From positions 24,547,637 through 24,611,636 of the forward strand of contig NC_088883.1 in the NCBI RefSeq assembly GCF_032884065.1: DNA of 64,000 nt, in the 5' to 3' direction. The position numbers and the translations under genes were made by a program. Below, piece after piece: positions 47,630 through 60,959 of this stretch. The notes under the pieces are model-generated. The model was not told where the DNA came from. It saw only the letters and a program-made list of their open reading frames with translations, and did not search any database. This stretch comes from Artemia franciscana (Eukaryota > Arthropoda > Branchiopoda > Anostraca > Artemiidae). How positions within the stretch are numbered: the stretch's first letter is position 1; the number at the start of each line of letters is the position of its first letter.

Positions 47630-48185
47630 TAAGTAAAGAATACGGCATTAGACTTTACAGTCCACACCGGCGGTGCTGATCTCCATTTCTTGGCACCATT
47701 TGGTTCATGTTTTCCCTTTGTTTTCGCAGGTCGTCTTTCTTCTCGAAGCGGTTGACAACATTTGAAAACCATAGTGTCCTACATCATCATCAAAATTTTA
47801 CTTCAGATACATTAAAAATAGAAGGAAAAAACGCAGTTCATATTCAATGATCTTCTTCATCTTCGATTTCGGATTTGACTTCTTGACCAGGGGGTGGGAT
47901 GGCTACGTAGAGGTTATTATGGAGGTATTATGGAGCTTGATCTGATTGTATGTAGGGACATATTTGTAGCGAACTGTATCTTTTATTCTTAGTCACGATT
48001 TTGTGACCAACACGGCTTCAATATTCTTTCTTTCTTTCTTATTTTTTCCGATCATTCTTTCTTCAACCAATTCCGCTTTTTTTGTCTTGACATCACTGAC
48101 CCAAGAAAATTCTTTCTGAGCCTGTGTTCGAATGCGGTAGGAAGAGCACCCTCTCGGCAAGCTCTGCCGGATATTAAATTCAGTG
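47630..48185 (-). mobile_element. hAT transposon fragment, inverted
   Basis: Inverse of 48,930-49,445: both share AAAGAATACGGCATTAGACT, the ACCGGCGGTGCTGATCTC block and the coding tail. Minus strand encodes the decayed hAT C-terminus (LPHSN...). It has no own terminal repeats here. Confidence 0.75.
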
Positions 48186-48353
48186 GAGTCATCAACAACT
48201 CTAAAGGTTTTGTCAAACTAAGAAATTTCCTTCAACGCCCACTCAATTTATATTATTAAAGTCTTTCCCGTCAAAATGTGACTCTGTCGCACGCGCGGCT
48301 GGCACTCCGTATAGATATAGCCACTAGGTATTGATTCGTTTGATCATTCTTTT
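48186..48353 (+). promoter_or_regulatory. H3 upstream region with TATA-like box
   Basis: GTATAGATATAG at 48,309-48,320. If the hAT insertion and one target duplicate are removed, this box would lie about 60 bp upstream of the H3 start codon, a usual histone promoter spacing. No other element is supported. Confidence 0.4.
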
Positions 48354-50053
<1,700 letters not shown>

Positions 50054-50088
50054 GTTCCTTAGTTCACCGCAATTGCATCTTAACCAAC

Positions 50089-50104
50089 GGCCATTTTAAG
50101 GGCC
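50089..50104 (+). terminator. Histone 3' stem-loop of H3 copy
   Basis: GGCCATTTTAAGGGCC preceded by AACC; the canonical form is GGCYCTTTTCAGRGCC. Two loop-side changes. Confidence 0.75.
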
Positions 50105-50616
50105 ACTAGATGGATTAAACAAACAGGCGAAATTATGTTAAACAGCGTAGTGTTTGGTGAAAAAAAAGATATGGCTCAAAGAGGCATAATTATTTCAAAA
50201 TTAAATTATAAGATTCGGTGCGGGATTAAACAAGATCCAAACTATCTAATGAAAAGCGAAAGACACCAAAAGCCAATTTAGGCCAGTCTAATAAATCCCA
50301 AAATACCCCCCAAAAAATGAACAGAATCATTTTTATACAATCCTAATAAGTGGGTTAGTGCCAGATTTGCCTTTTTTTAAGTTGAAAGCTAAGTTTAAAT
50401 AAAAATGAGTGATATATTGCTCGCTGCAAAGTTTGAGTTTAGTTTGAACACTGAATTCAAAATATAAAAGAAGAAAATTCTCATGCGAAATCTCATATTT
50501 TTCAAGTTTCAGCGTTCTCGTGTTTTCTCATGTTTTTTGGCTATGATAATGTGTTTGACAATTTCGAAGAAGAAGCCCTCAAGAAGAGTCAAGGTGAATT
50601 CCGTAACCCAAAAACA
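50105..50616. other. H3-H2A spacer
   Basis: No gene seen. Confidence 0.5.
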
Positions 50617-50965
50617 AAGTCAGGAAGAGAAAAAGGTTGAAAAGTTAAGGGAAAGGCAAAGTCCATTTCAAACAGGGCATGTTTCCAATTCCCAGTGGGA
50701 AGGATCCACCGTCTTCTGAGAAAGGGCAAATGTGTAGAGCGAGTTGGTCCAGGGGCACCCGATTACCTTGCAGCGGTCATGGAGTATTGATGAGCTTGCT
50801 GGTAATGCTGCACGAGATAACAAAAAACTCGTATCATTCCTCGTCACCTAAAGCTAGCCATTAGAAACGATGAAGAACTGCTTAAGCTACAGTCGGGGGT
50901 GACCATTGCCCAATATTCAAGCAGTCCTTCTACCAAAGATGACTGTAAAACTGGCAAAGGCCTAA
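50617..50965 (+). pseudogene. Histone H2A pseudogene
   Basis: Start codon is AAG instead of ATG (50,617). It reads SGREKG, stop, [49 protein letters not shown], stop, then in another frame [31 protein letters not shown] and [17 protein letters not shown] with a stop at 50,963-50,965. The GGVLP part is deleted. Clearly H2A ([24 protein letters not shown]) and clearly dead. A good histone stem-loop follows at 51,010-51,025. Confidence 0.9.
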
Positions 50966-51009
50966 ATGAACCTAATTTTAGTTCCAAGACCTACCCTAAA
51001 TTAACCAAC

Positions 51010-51025
51010 AGCCCTTTTCAGGGCT
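51010..51025 (+). terminator. Histone 3' stem-loop of H2A copy
   Basis: AGCCCTTTTCAGGGCT with upstream AAC and downstream ACAA, a perfect six-base-pair stem with TTTC loop. Confidence 0.9.
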
Positions 51026-51514
51026 ACAAATTCATTGAATCACTCTATAGCAGCTAACCACTCCTGGAATGGAAAAAGCTATGAAATTAAGGATGCTCTT
51101 AGTGAAAAGGAAAACTTTCACATTTATCTAGTAACTAAGAACACGAATTTACCGGAGCCTTGGGAGATATTTTCCTTAAAAATCCTTAAATTATACCCCA
51201 ACAAAATCTAAATATATATTTGAGGCTAAACTATTTTGTTACAATTAATAAGGTTTCAAAGACCCTCTAATTCGACTGGTCTAAACTAGCCTAGGAGGCC
51301 ATAGGGTAGTTATCTTAAAGGTAGAAACATTTTGGGGGGCTTGTCATTTCTTACCGAAGGAATAAAGGTTTGTTTTAAGAAAAAGAATTAATAAACAAAT
51401 TTGGATTCTTATTAAATATTTGTCTTCTAAAACCCTTGGTTCATGACTCTAAAACTAGGCATTTTATTTCTTTTCAGTTTGTAGATCAACAATCATTTTT
51501 TACAAAATTTCTCA
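51026..51514. other. H2A-5S spacer
   Basis: No gene seen. The last 70 bp (AGGCATTTTATTTCTTTTC...) is also found upstream of the second 5S. Confidence 0.5.
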
Positions 51515-51633
51515 GTCAACGGCCATACCACGTTGAAAGTACCCAGTCTCGTCAGATGCTGGAAATCAGACTACGTCGGGCCGGTCAGTACATGGATGGG
51601 TGACCGCCTAGGAACACCGGGTACTGTTGGCAT
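51515..51633 (+). rRNA. 5S rRNA, copy 1 (diverged)
   Basis: 119 nt from GTCAACGGCCATACCACG to CTGTTGGCAT. The box C region GTCAGTACATGGATGGGTGA is nearly canonical. Relative to the Artemia-type 5S I remember there are about nine substitutions and one missing C in GGGCCCGG. No T-tract terminator: after GGCAT comes CTTTATATA and the TA array. Probably a pseudogene. Confidence 0.9.
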
Positions 51634-51636
<3 letters not shown>

Positions 51637-51716
<80 letters not shown>

Positions 51717-51717
51717 G
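51637..51717. repeat. (TA)n microsatellite 3' of 5S copy 1
   Basis: Begins 3-4 bp after the 5S 3' end. Confidence 0.97.
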
Positions 51718-51767
51718 ATAATGATTTTTTTTAAGTAAAATATTATTCTTTTTTACTTCAAAGTAAA

Positions 51768-51768
<1 letters not shown>

Positions 51769-51850
<82 letters not shown>
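51769..51850. repeat. (TA)n microsatellite at PLE1 3' junction
   Basis: Ends at ATATCATGAAAAG, the same junction as at 3,150. Confidence 0.97.
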
Positions 51851-51852
<2 letters not shown>

Positions 51853-51887
51853 TGAAAAGAGAAATCACCAATGCTACAGCACAAACA

Positions 51888-51928
<41 letters not shown>

Positions 51929-52690
51929 CACAGAAGGAGAAAAGGACCAGCACTTGAATGAGGCCTTAACCCTACTCATCCATACAATCACATAGGTCAA
52001 ACAGCATAGCCACACACAATCAACCATAAAGAATAATCCATGGACAGGCAGTCATGTCGTCAATAAGTATAAGTCGTCATTTACCAAACAATAGAAAAAA
52101 TAATATAGACAAATAATTCAGAGGCAATACCCAACATAAAGGCTCATCAGGAGAATACACTGGCCTATATAGGGTTTCGCCACTCTAAATTCTCTACCCA
52201 GCACAGTGTTGTGGCTACCACAGAATATCCATGGCATCCCCGCGTCAGGTATCACCCCTAAAATACATGCCTATGAGAAAAAAAAGCAAATGTAAAACAA
52301 CCAAGTAAAACCAAAACAAGCTTATCCTGTTAATATATCCCTCCCTGTAGCAACAATAGGTAAACTAAATATTATAGATTTTACCAAATCACAAATATTA
52401 ACACATTGCAAAAACCTGAATGAACTAAACAATTATAGAATTCATCTTTACCATGTGGCTAATTTTTTAGAAAATCCGCTCAATTAGAAACACAATTCAA
52501 AATAAGTGGCGCTGTGACAACATTTCTCGAGCCTCCGAAATTAGTTAAAAATTTCTTTAAGTATTTCTAGATAATTCTTTTGATATTTATTTAAAAGTTC
52601 GTTATAATGAAAACTAAATTTTTTAAATTGCCAAGTTAATTTATTTGCAGAAAAACCTCTTGATATCAATTTTGATATCAATTTGATATC
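51851..52690 (-). mobile_element. Penelope-like element 1, second copy (3' part)
   Basis: Matches 3,151-3,990: 3' untranslated DNA with TTGACCTATGTGATTGTATG (minus strand) and the thumb-region frame [20 protein letters not shown]. An A tract of about 38 at 51,889 has expanded relative to the first copy. It has no RT core and is bounded on both sides by TA arrays. Confidence 0.65.
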
Positions 52691-52693
52691 AAT

Positions 52694-52839
<146 letters not shown>

Positions 52840-52849
52840 TTAATAATAT

Positions 52850-53095
52850 TCTTGGTAATAATATTCTTGGTAACAAACTCGTTTCCTTATTCTAATAGCG
52901 CCAAGCTGATTACATCTTTTATAAGAAAAAAGAAAACAGAAGAGACTAAGTTGGACATCTCCTTGATTTCCATCTATCGGTAATAAATCAATGCCACTCG
53001 GCTCGCATTTATATAAGCCAATAAATAAAGTCAAAAATTGTAACCATAGTGACATTATAAGCCCCCAAGTTATTTTAGTTGCCCATTCCGGCAAT
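52850..53095 (+). mobile_element. Penelope-like element 2 fragment
   Basis: Matches 61,888-62,100 (AACAAACTCGTTTCCTTATT ... AAGTGACATTATAAGCCCCC), the segment just before and into the PLE2 RT frame. Truncated at about 53,095. Confidence 0.65.
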
Positions 53096-53336
53096 TAAAT
53101 CAAGTTGTCCAAGTTTTTCCATTATCCTTTTTTGTCGAAGATTTGAAAAAAAGAAATTAAGTGAAGATATTTATATTTGTGTTGTTTTACTGTAAAATAG
53201 TACTATTATTTATAATTCTAGTTGGAATGACGCCTCAACTCTCACGATTTACACTTTGTTATTTTTAATATGTTATTAATTTTGATTGATATAATCTTAT
53301 TAGTTATGATTCATCAGCCTCGCTCAGACTAGTTGG

Positions 53337-53400
53337 GAAATGTACCTCTGCTCCCGCAATTTGAAGGCGCCGCTCTACCCATTCGGCTATGGCGATATAT
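53337..53400 (-). other. tRNA-like sequence (degenerate)
   Basis: Minus strand reads TCGCCATAGCCGAATGGGTA then GAGCGGCGCCTTCAAATT, like the 5' half of a Leu/Ser-type tRNA with A box TAGCCGAATGG. The T arm is poor. The partner copy on the plus strand is at 59,876-59,945. It could be a tRNA-derived SINE remnant. Confidence 0.35.
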
Positions 53401-53677
53401 TTGTATATTTATCAATCTGATCACTTTAACGTCAAGCTTGAACCTTACCAGCCAGCCGTCAAATCTAGTCTTTAATATGGGATTGTTGTTTTTTTTTTTT
53501 TGTTTTTTTTTTTTTAGACAGCAATAGCGCTAGAATGCAAAAGTAAATATTAAACAACGTATTTTTGGGCTCAAACAACAGCTGAATTATACTTGACAGG
53601 GAAAAGTAGAGAGTCAAAATTGGAAATTTATAGCATTATAACTTTCTGAACAGAAAGTTTCGAGCATTTGCTTTGAT

Positions 53678-53693
53678 AGCCCTGAAAAGGACT
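53678..53693 (-). terminator. Histone 3' stem-loop of left H1
   Basis: Minus strand AGTCCTTTTCAGGGCT, with one U-G wobble in the stem, preceded by CAAAC. Confidence 0.85.
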
Positions 53694-53725
53694 GTTTGAT
53701 ACTGCAGGATAACTTATTGAACACA

Positions 53726-54349
53726 TTACTTTTTAGCTGGTTTCTTAGCTACTGACTTTTTAGATGCCACTTTCTTGGCGGGAGCTTTCTTGACTGACGG
53801 CCCCTTCCTGGGTGTCGATTTCTTTGCTGCTACTGCTTTTTTGGCAACAGTGGATTTCTTGAAAACCTTTATAGGTTTTTTGCTACCAGCCATTGGCTTG
53901 GTAGCCTTTATGGCTGAAGTTGACTTTTTAACTGCAGTAGGTTTGGCCGTTTTCTTGACTAAGGTCTTCTTAGATGTGGCCTTGGAAGGCTTTACAGCCT
54001 TGGAATTTTCGGCCTTGACAGGCTTTGCAAGCTTGAAAGAACCACTTACGCCAGTACCTTTGGGATTTATAACAATTCTATTTGCAAGGCAACGCCTCAA
54101 AGCTTGCTTAAGATGCACATTCACAACTTTGGTATCAGTGCCAACCTGGAAATTGCCCATTATGTATTTGAGAATGGCCTGACGGCTAGGTCCCCCACGT
54201 TCTTTCAGGTCAGCAATGGATTTGGTGATTATTTCTGTGTATTTTGGGTGGTTTCCTGGTGCCATGACCTTTTTATTCCCTTTAGGTTTTGCAGCCTTAA
54301 AGGTTTTGGAGCCTTTGCTTTCTTTTCTTTCTTGGCTGGTGAAGCCATG
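53726..54349 (-). pseudogene. Histone H1, left copy
   Basis: Linker histone. The globular domain is intact: PKYTEIITKSIADLKERGGP, SRQAILKYIMGNFQVG, VHLKQALRRCLANRIVINPK, GTGVSGSFKLAKP, then a Lys/Ala/Pro tail ending KKSVAKKPAKK. Starting from ATGGCTTCACC at 54,349 (MASPAKKEKKAKAPKP) the N-terminal frame loses register by one base before the globular domain; from an internal ATG at 54,265 (MAPGNHPKYT) the frame is open for 179 codons. Compared with the right copy it keeps the Q codon in HLKQAL. A proximal upstream frame (KTSEIEGEVAPASVESQS) suggests the true start may lie further out, near 54,429, where no ATG remains. Confidence 0.9.
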
Positions 54350-56090
54350 CTCTGCGATTCTACAGATGCTGGTGCCACTTCACCTTCAATTTCAGATGTT
54401 TTCAACTCTTGTCTACTTTTTTCTGTCACTAGTGCGACTAAATACTGAATAAATCCTTATTTTCAAAGTTGGAAACCGCCGTACCCGGGTTAACATTTCT
54501 CTGTGTGCGCGAGCTAAGGAATTTCGGCCGTGCTTGTGGTTGTTTGAAAAGGCTTTATTTGAATTTTTGATTGGGAGGTAAGGTTTTTGAGGAACGAAAC
54601 CTAAACTAAAGGATAGACAGGTCATTTTTCTATAGCTAGACATTTTTTCATTGCGTCATCCATGGTAATTTGCCAGCAAAGTGGCAGAGAATAGTGGAAA
54701 TCCGTCAAAACTAGTGTTCAATATCAATAAACACATTTTTGCTAGGAATTTAGATCCACGATATCCACTTCTGTTTTTTACTAGTGAAATCCAGTACATG
54801 TGCTTTCAGACAATGTAACATACATGCATGTGTGTTTGCAAAACCGCAATGGAATTAATTCCGAGACTCCAATTAAAAACACAGAAGATAAAGCAATAGG
54901 AAATGACACCTAAATTTGAGGCTGAAAGTGTCAAACTCTTATTCCAATGAAACTGAATTTTATTTTATTCTAGTATTATATTTAAGAAGACAAGAATTAC
55001 GTTGTAAGGTTTCGAGATGCTGAGGGAGGGGAGGGAGTGGAAATGAATTGTTTTTATTTGTTTTAATCACAGCCTATATAAAATTTTAATATACATACCA
55101 CTTAAAACTAAACTATTTTTAGCCTGAGGAGTTTCCCTTGCTATAGTTTATTTTTGAGTTTGTTTAATATCAAACAATAGAAATCACAAATTAGCCTAAT
55201 TGTAAAAAAAGTATCTGACGCATTTACAATCATTATATTTATATGAATAAGTAAGTAAGGAAAATCTGCCTTTTAGATTTTGGTATTGAAAGATTTTGGT
55301 AAGTCTCTATTAGTGGTAGTACAGGGAGGATATGAGGAGGATAAGGAGTCTTTCAAAAACAAGCATCTCTGAATTTCTTTTCTTTTTTTTTCTTTGTTTA
55401 TCAGAACCCCTTTAGCACGACAGTTTTCAACATAAGATGAGTCAAAAAAACTCGGATGCATTTTTTTTCGAAACAAAGGCTTTTATTACTTATAGTCTTG
55501 TATTTCCAAGGGCCCAAAATATTGAAACCTTGAGGCTTGTATGTCAAATTTGCATTCTAATAAAAATAAATTTTACTTTATTTTAGAATTACATTTGAAA
55601 AGATAAAAATGGTGGTATAATATTTTGGAAATGCAGGGGGGTTGGAAGTAAAGTTGAAGAAAACTACATTTTATTTGTTTCGATCCCAGGACCTCTGAAA
55701 GTTTAATATTCGTTCTACACAAAAAAGGAATTGCTGTAAACTAGAAAAATGTTCCTTTCTACAGTGTATTTTCGAGTTTTGCTTAAAAACAAACATTAGA
55801 AATCATAAAGAAAATAAAAAAAACGCAAAAGGTTAAAACACAAATGGCAAAATTTGTTTGCGAAAGCGGAAAATGCATAACGAATTGTTGCTATATAATC
55901 ACAACTAAACCCAGTTTTATTTGTTACAATCTCAGGCTATCTGTAAGTTTTAATATAGGTTCCACTGATAAAGGAATTGTTTTAAACGGGAAAAATGTCC
56001 CTTTCTAAAGTATATTTTCAAGTTTTACTTAAAAAATTAACATTATAAATCATAAATAAATAAATTAAAAAAACGGCAACTGTTATAACG
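54350..56090. other. H1 5' flank inside left arm
   Basis: No further gene. Mirrored at 57,190-58,944. Confidence 0.5.
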
Positions 56091-57189
56091 GTATCATTAA
56101 ACGGTAATTGTCGTATCTATTGTTATGTTTTGGATTTTGATAGATAGTAAAATCCAGTTCATCAGTATCACGAATAATTAGCAAATCTAAAAACGGTAGT
56201 TTATTTTCGATTTTCAATTTCAACTTCTAACAATCACTTAATTAATAATCAAATTCACTTAATTAGTTTCCACTGTCTTCAAAAACATTTCCCTATTTCT
56301 TTTACTTTGTGTTTGTTTGTTACGGAAAGGCAGTGTGGTCTTCGTCGCTATTTTTTTATTTTAAACATTACATACAAGGATTATCCTTATTTGTTTGTAA
56401 CATCTTATCTCATTTGTAGGAATTTACCTATAATGATAAAATCTGAATTATTTTTTACCGTCAATCCAGTTTGACGCCAGAATTTGCACGATTTCAAATT
56501 TCAAATGTAGTTTATGTAACTACACAGTTTTTGTCAATCGAACTTGTGTCTTCGGCTTGACCCTTATTATATTGTGTGTGTTGTAGAGAAGTTGAAATAA
56601 AATTCTTGAATTTTGAACAGTGTACCCGCAAAGTTCTTCGTGACAATATTCAGGGTATAACAAAGCGATCTATGAGAAAACTGGCTCGCCGCGGTGGTGT
56701 AAAACGTATATCTGGCCTAATTTACGAGGAAACCAAAGGTGTTCTTAAAGTTTTTCTCGAAACTGTTATTTGTGATGCTGTCACCTACACAGAACATGCC
56801 AAGAGAAAGACAATAGGAACGGAGGAAAATGGGTTCCTACTCATTGCTAAATTGTCGCTAAACCTTACAATTTGGACAATAGTATTTCATTATTTATTTT
56901 CAGTTAATAAACAAGTATGAAAAACTGGCAAAATTTTAGCTAGCAAATGAATTTCCTTGTAAACTGATTCTGAGAAAGAAGCCCAGAATCATGAGTTTCA
57001 AACTACAACAAAAGGCATACGACTGTCTTTAATTTAGAGGTCGGGAAATAACAGCAAATTGACTTTTAGCTGGTATTCATTTCAATGCTTTTCTTTTGTG
57101 CATTTCAATGCTAAGCATTGAGCATATTAGTTTGTTCCAACGCTACTTTTGGTCTTTTCAAAATCAAGATGCCATAAACCTATAAAATT
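56091..57189. other. Palindrome spacer
   Basis: A 1.1-kb unique centre between the inverted H1 arms. It contains the H4 fragment. Confidence 0.7.
56627..56814 (+). pseudogene. Histone H4 fragment
   Basis: Reads [64 protein letters not shown]4 residues 19-80 or so are present, with PAIRR changed to RSMRK, R to K and N to T/R to C changes. The N-terminal tail and last 20 residues are missing, replaced by unrelated in-frame sequence. No stem-loop nearby. Confidence 0.92.
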
Positions 57190-58944
57190 GAGTTTATTTG
57201 TGATTATATCGTAACAATTTGTTGCCGTTTTTTTTAAATTTATTTATATATAATTTATTATGTTAATTTTTTTAAGCAAAACATGAAAATATACTGTGGA
57301 AAGGGACATTTTTCCTGTTTAACACAATTCCTTTATCAGTGGTACGTATATTAAAACTTACAGATAGCCTGAGATCGAAACAAGTAAAAGTGGGTTTATT
57401 TGTGATTATATAGCAAAAATTCGTTATGCGTTTTTAACTTTGGAAAAACAATTTTGCCATTTGTGTTTTAACCTTTTGCGTTTTTTTTATTTTAATTATT
57501 ATTTCTAATGTTTGTTTTTAAGCAAAACTCAAAAATACACTGTAGAAAGGAATATTTTTCTAGTTTAGAGCAATTCCTTTTTTGTGTAGAACGAATATTA
57601 AACTTTCAGAGGTCCTGGGATCGAAACAAATAAAATGTAGTTTTCTTCAACTTTGCGTCCAACCCCCCTGCATTTCCAAAATATTATACCACAATTTTTC
57701 TCTTTTCAAAATATAATTCTAAAATAAAGTAAAATGTATTTTTATTAGAATGCAAATTTGGCATACAAGCCTCAAATTTTCAATATTTTGGGCCCTTGGA
57801 AATACAAGACTATAAGTAATAAAAGCCTTTGTTTCGAAAAAAAATGCATCCGAGTTTTTTGACTCATCTTTGGTCTAAAGCTGTCGTGCTAAAGGGGTTC
57901 TGATAAAAAAAGGGAAAAAAAGAAAAGACATTCAGAGATGCTTGTTTTTAAAAGCCTCCTTATCCTCCTCATATCCTCCCTGTAATACCACTAATACGGA
58001 CTTCAATACCAAAATCTAAAAAGCAGACATTCTTTACTTACTTATTCAAATAAATATAATGATTGTAAATGTGTCAAATACTTTTTTTTACGATTAGGCT
58101 AATTTGTGATTTCTATCGTTTGATATTAAACAATCTCAAAAATATACTCCATCAAGGGACACTCCTCAGGTTACAAATAGTTTAGTTTTAAGTTGTATGG
58201 ATATTGAAATTTTATATAGGCTGTGATTAAAACAAATAAAAACAATTCATTTCCACTCCCTCCCCTCCCTCGGCATCTCGAAACCTTAACACGTAATTCT
58301 TGTCTTATTAAATATAATACTAGAATAAAATGAAATTCATTTTCATTGGAATACGAGTTTGACACTTTCAGCCTCAAATTTAGGTGTAGTTTCTTATTTC
58401 TTTATCTTCTGTGTTTTTAGTTGGAGTCTCGGAATTAATTTCAGTGCGATTCTGCAAACACACATGCATGTATGTTACATTGTCTGAAAGCACATGTACT
58501 GGATTTCACTAATAAAAAACAAAATTGGAAATCGTGGATCTAAGTTCCTAGCAAAAATATGTTTATTGACATTCAACTATAGTTTTGACGGATTTTCACT
58601 ATTCTCTGCCCTTTTGCTGGCAAATTACCATGGATGAAGCAATGAAAAAAGGTCTAACTATAGAAAAATGACCTTTCTATCCTTTAGTTTAGGTTTCGTT
58701 CCTCAAAAGCTTACCTCCAAATCAAAAATTCAAATAAAGCCTTTTCAAATAAAACACAAGCACGGCCAAAATTCCTTAGCTCGCGCACACAGAGAAATGT
58801 TAACCCGGGTACGGTGGGTTCCAACTTTGAAAATAAGTATGTATTCAGTATTCAGCCGCACTAGTAACAGAGAAAAGTAGACAAGAGTTGAAAACGTCTG
58901 AAATTGAAGCTGAAGTGGCACCAGCATCTGTAAAATCCCAGAGC

Positions 58945-59568
58945 ATGGCTTCACCAGCCAACAAGGAAAAGAAAGCAGAGGCTCCAAAACCAGCTAAGGC
59001 TGCAAAACCTAAAGGGGATAAAAAGATCAAGGCACCAGGAAACCATCCAAACTACACGAAAATGATCACCAAATCCATTGCTGACCTGAAAGAACGTGGG
59101 GGACCTAGCCTTCAGGCCATTCTCAAATACATAATGGGCAATTTCCAGGTTGGCAATGATGCCGAAGTTGTGAATATGCATCCTAAGTAAGCTTTGAAGC
59201 GTTGCCTTGCAAATAGAATTGTTATAAATCCCAAAGGTACTTGCGTAACTGGTTCTTTCAAGCTTGCAAAGCCTGTAAAGGTCGAAAATTCCAAGGCGGT
59301 AAAGCCTGCCAAGCCCAGAGCTAAGAAAACCTTAGTCAAGAAAACAGCCAAACCTACTGCAGTTAAAAAGTCAACTTCAGCCAAAAAGACTACCAAGCCA
59401 ATGGCTGGTAGCAAAAAACCTTTAAAGGTTTTCCAGAAACCCACTGCTGCCAAAAAAGCAGTAGAAGCAAAACAATCGACACCCAAGAAGGGGCCGTCAG
59501 TAAAGAAAGCTCCCGCCAAGAAAGTGACATCTAAAAAGTCAGTAGCTAAGAAACCAGCTAAAAAGTAA
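58945..59568 (+). pseudogene. Histone H1, right copy
   Basis: From ATG 58,945: MASPANKEKKAEAPKPAKAA, KPKGDKKIKAPGNHPNYTKM, ITKSIADLKERGGPSLQAIL, KYIMGNFQVG, then VVNMHPK and a TAA where the left copy has CAA (Q). After the stop the same frame goes on: ALKRCLANRIVINPKGTCVT to VTSKKSVAKKPAKK, stop. The in-frame stop removes the second half of the globular domain and the tail. The upstream frame KTSEIEAEVAPASVKSQS is also open. The left copy's frameshift is not present here, so the two copies carry different lesions. Confidence 0.9.
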
Positions 59569-59600
59569 AGTGTGCAATAAGTTATCCTGTAGTATCAAAC

Positions 59601-59616
59601 AGCCCTTTTTTAGGGC
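59601..59616 (+). terminator. Histone 3' stem-loop of right H1
   Basis: AGCCCTTTTTTAGGGCT-type stem-loop (loop T-rich), preceded by TATCAAAC. Confidence 0.85.
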
Positions 59617-59875
59617 TATCAAAGCAAATGCTCGAAACCTTCTGTTCAGAAGGTGATAATGCTACAAATTTCTAATTTTGACTCTCTACTTTTCCCTTTC
59701 AAGTATAATTCAGCTGTTGTTTGAGCCCAAAAATACGTTGCATAATATTTACTTTTGTATTCTAGCGCTATTGCTGTCTAATAAAAATACAACCCATATT
59801 AAAGACTAGATTTGACGGCTGGCTCGATAGGATCAAGCTTGATATTAAAGTGTTCATATTGATAAATATACAAAT

Positions 59876-59945
59876 ATATCGCCACAGCCGAATGGGTAGA
59901 GTGGTGCCTTCAAATTGTGGGAGTGGAGGTACCATTCCCGACTAG
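59876..59945 (+). other. tRNA-like sequence (degenerate), right arm
   Basis: TATCGCCACAGCCGAATGGG, then TAGAGTGGTGCC, with a weak B-box-like GAGGTACCATTCCCGA. See 53,337-53,400. Confidence 0.35.
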
Positions 59946-60142
59946 TCTTAGCGAGGCTGATGAATCATAACTAATAAGATTATATCAATCAAAATAACAA
60001 AGTTTAAATTGTGAGAGTTGAGGTGTCATTCCAACTAGACTTATAAATACTAGTACTATTTTACAGTAAAACAACACAAATATAAATAGTTTTGCTTAAT
60101 TTCTTTTTTTCAAATCTTCGACAAAAAAGAAAAGGTTTAGTA

Positions 60143-60945
60143 CAAAAAGTTTAGACTCTAAGAATGACTGTTGTTGTTGGTATTGTTTTCTTATTTAACC
60201 ATAAAACAATTGAATCGCAATCTTTGCAAAAACAAAAAAGAAGAACCACAGATTACCTAGAAATGACTCGCTAGGCCTCTGAGCAGAAATTGTTCGCCTA
60301 AGTAGAGCAGTTACCTTAATATACCTTAGAATATACGACACAAAAAGTTTAGACTCTAAAAATTACTGTTGTTGTTGGTATTTTTTTCTTATTTAACAAT
60401 ACAACATAGGAATCGCAATCTCTGCAAACACAAAAAAGAAGAACCACAGAGCACCTAGAAATGACTCGCTAGGCCTCTGAGAATAAATTGTTCGCCCAGG
60501 TAGAGTGATTCCCTGAATATACGTTAGAATTTACGATACAAAAAGTTTAGACTCTAAAAATGACTGTTTTTGTTGGTATTTTTTTTCTTATATAACAATA
60601 CAACACATGAATTGCAATCTTTGCAAAAAACAAAAAAGAAGAACCACAGATTACCTAGAAATGACTCGCTAGGCCTCTGAGCAGAAATTATTCACCCAGG
60701 TAGAGCGGATCCCTGATTATACGTTAGAATATACAATACAAAAAGTTTAGACTCTAAAACTGACTGTTGTTGTTGGTATTTATTTCTTATTTAACAATAC
60801 ATGATATGAATCGCAATCTTTACAAAAACAAAACAGAAGCACCAGAGATTACCTAGAAATGACTCGCTAGGCTTCTGAGCAGAAACTGTTCGCCCAGGTA
60901 GAGCGGTTTCCTGAATATACGTTAGAATATAGAAGACAGAATACG
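60143..60945. repeat. Tandem array, 198-bp unit x 4
   Basis: CAAAAAGTTTAGACTCTAA starts units at 60,143, 60,341, 60,539 and 60,739. Each has GACTGTTGTTGTTGGTATT, AAAGAAGAACCACAG and ATGACTCGCTAGGCCTCTGA blocks. Confidence 0.95.
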
Positions 60946-60959
60946 TTAGAAGTCGTTGA

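Larger units (their letters stand above)
53110..56090. repeat. Left arm of the H1 palindrome
   Basis: Inverted copy of 57,190-60,130. Holds the minus-strand H1, its stem-loop and flanks out to a tRNA-like stretch. Divergence between arms is modest (perhaps 5-10 percent by eye). Confidence 0.9.
57190..60130. repeat. Right arm of the H1 palindrome
   Basis: Inverted copy of 53,110-56,090. Confidence 0.9.

Noticed and set aside
53775-54182. 135-codon plus-strand frame over H1 (and 59,112-59,519 minus)
   Set aside because: Mirror of the Lys/Ala-rich H1 tail; composition is the complement of AAG/GCC codons.
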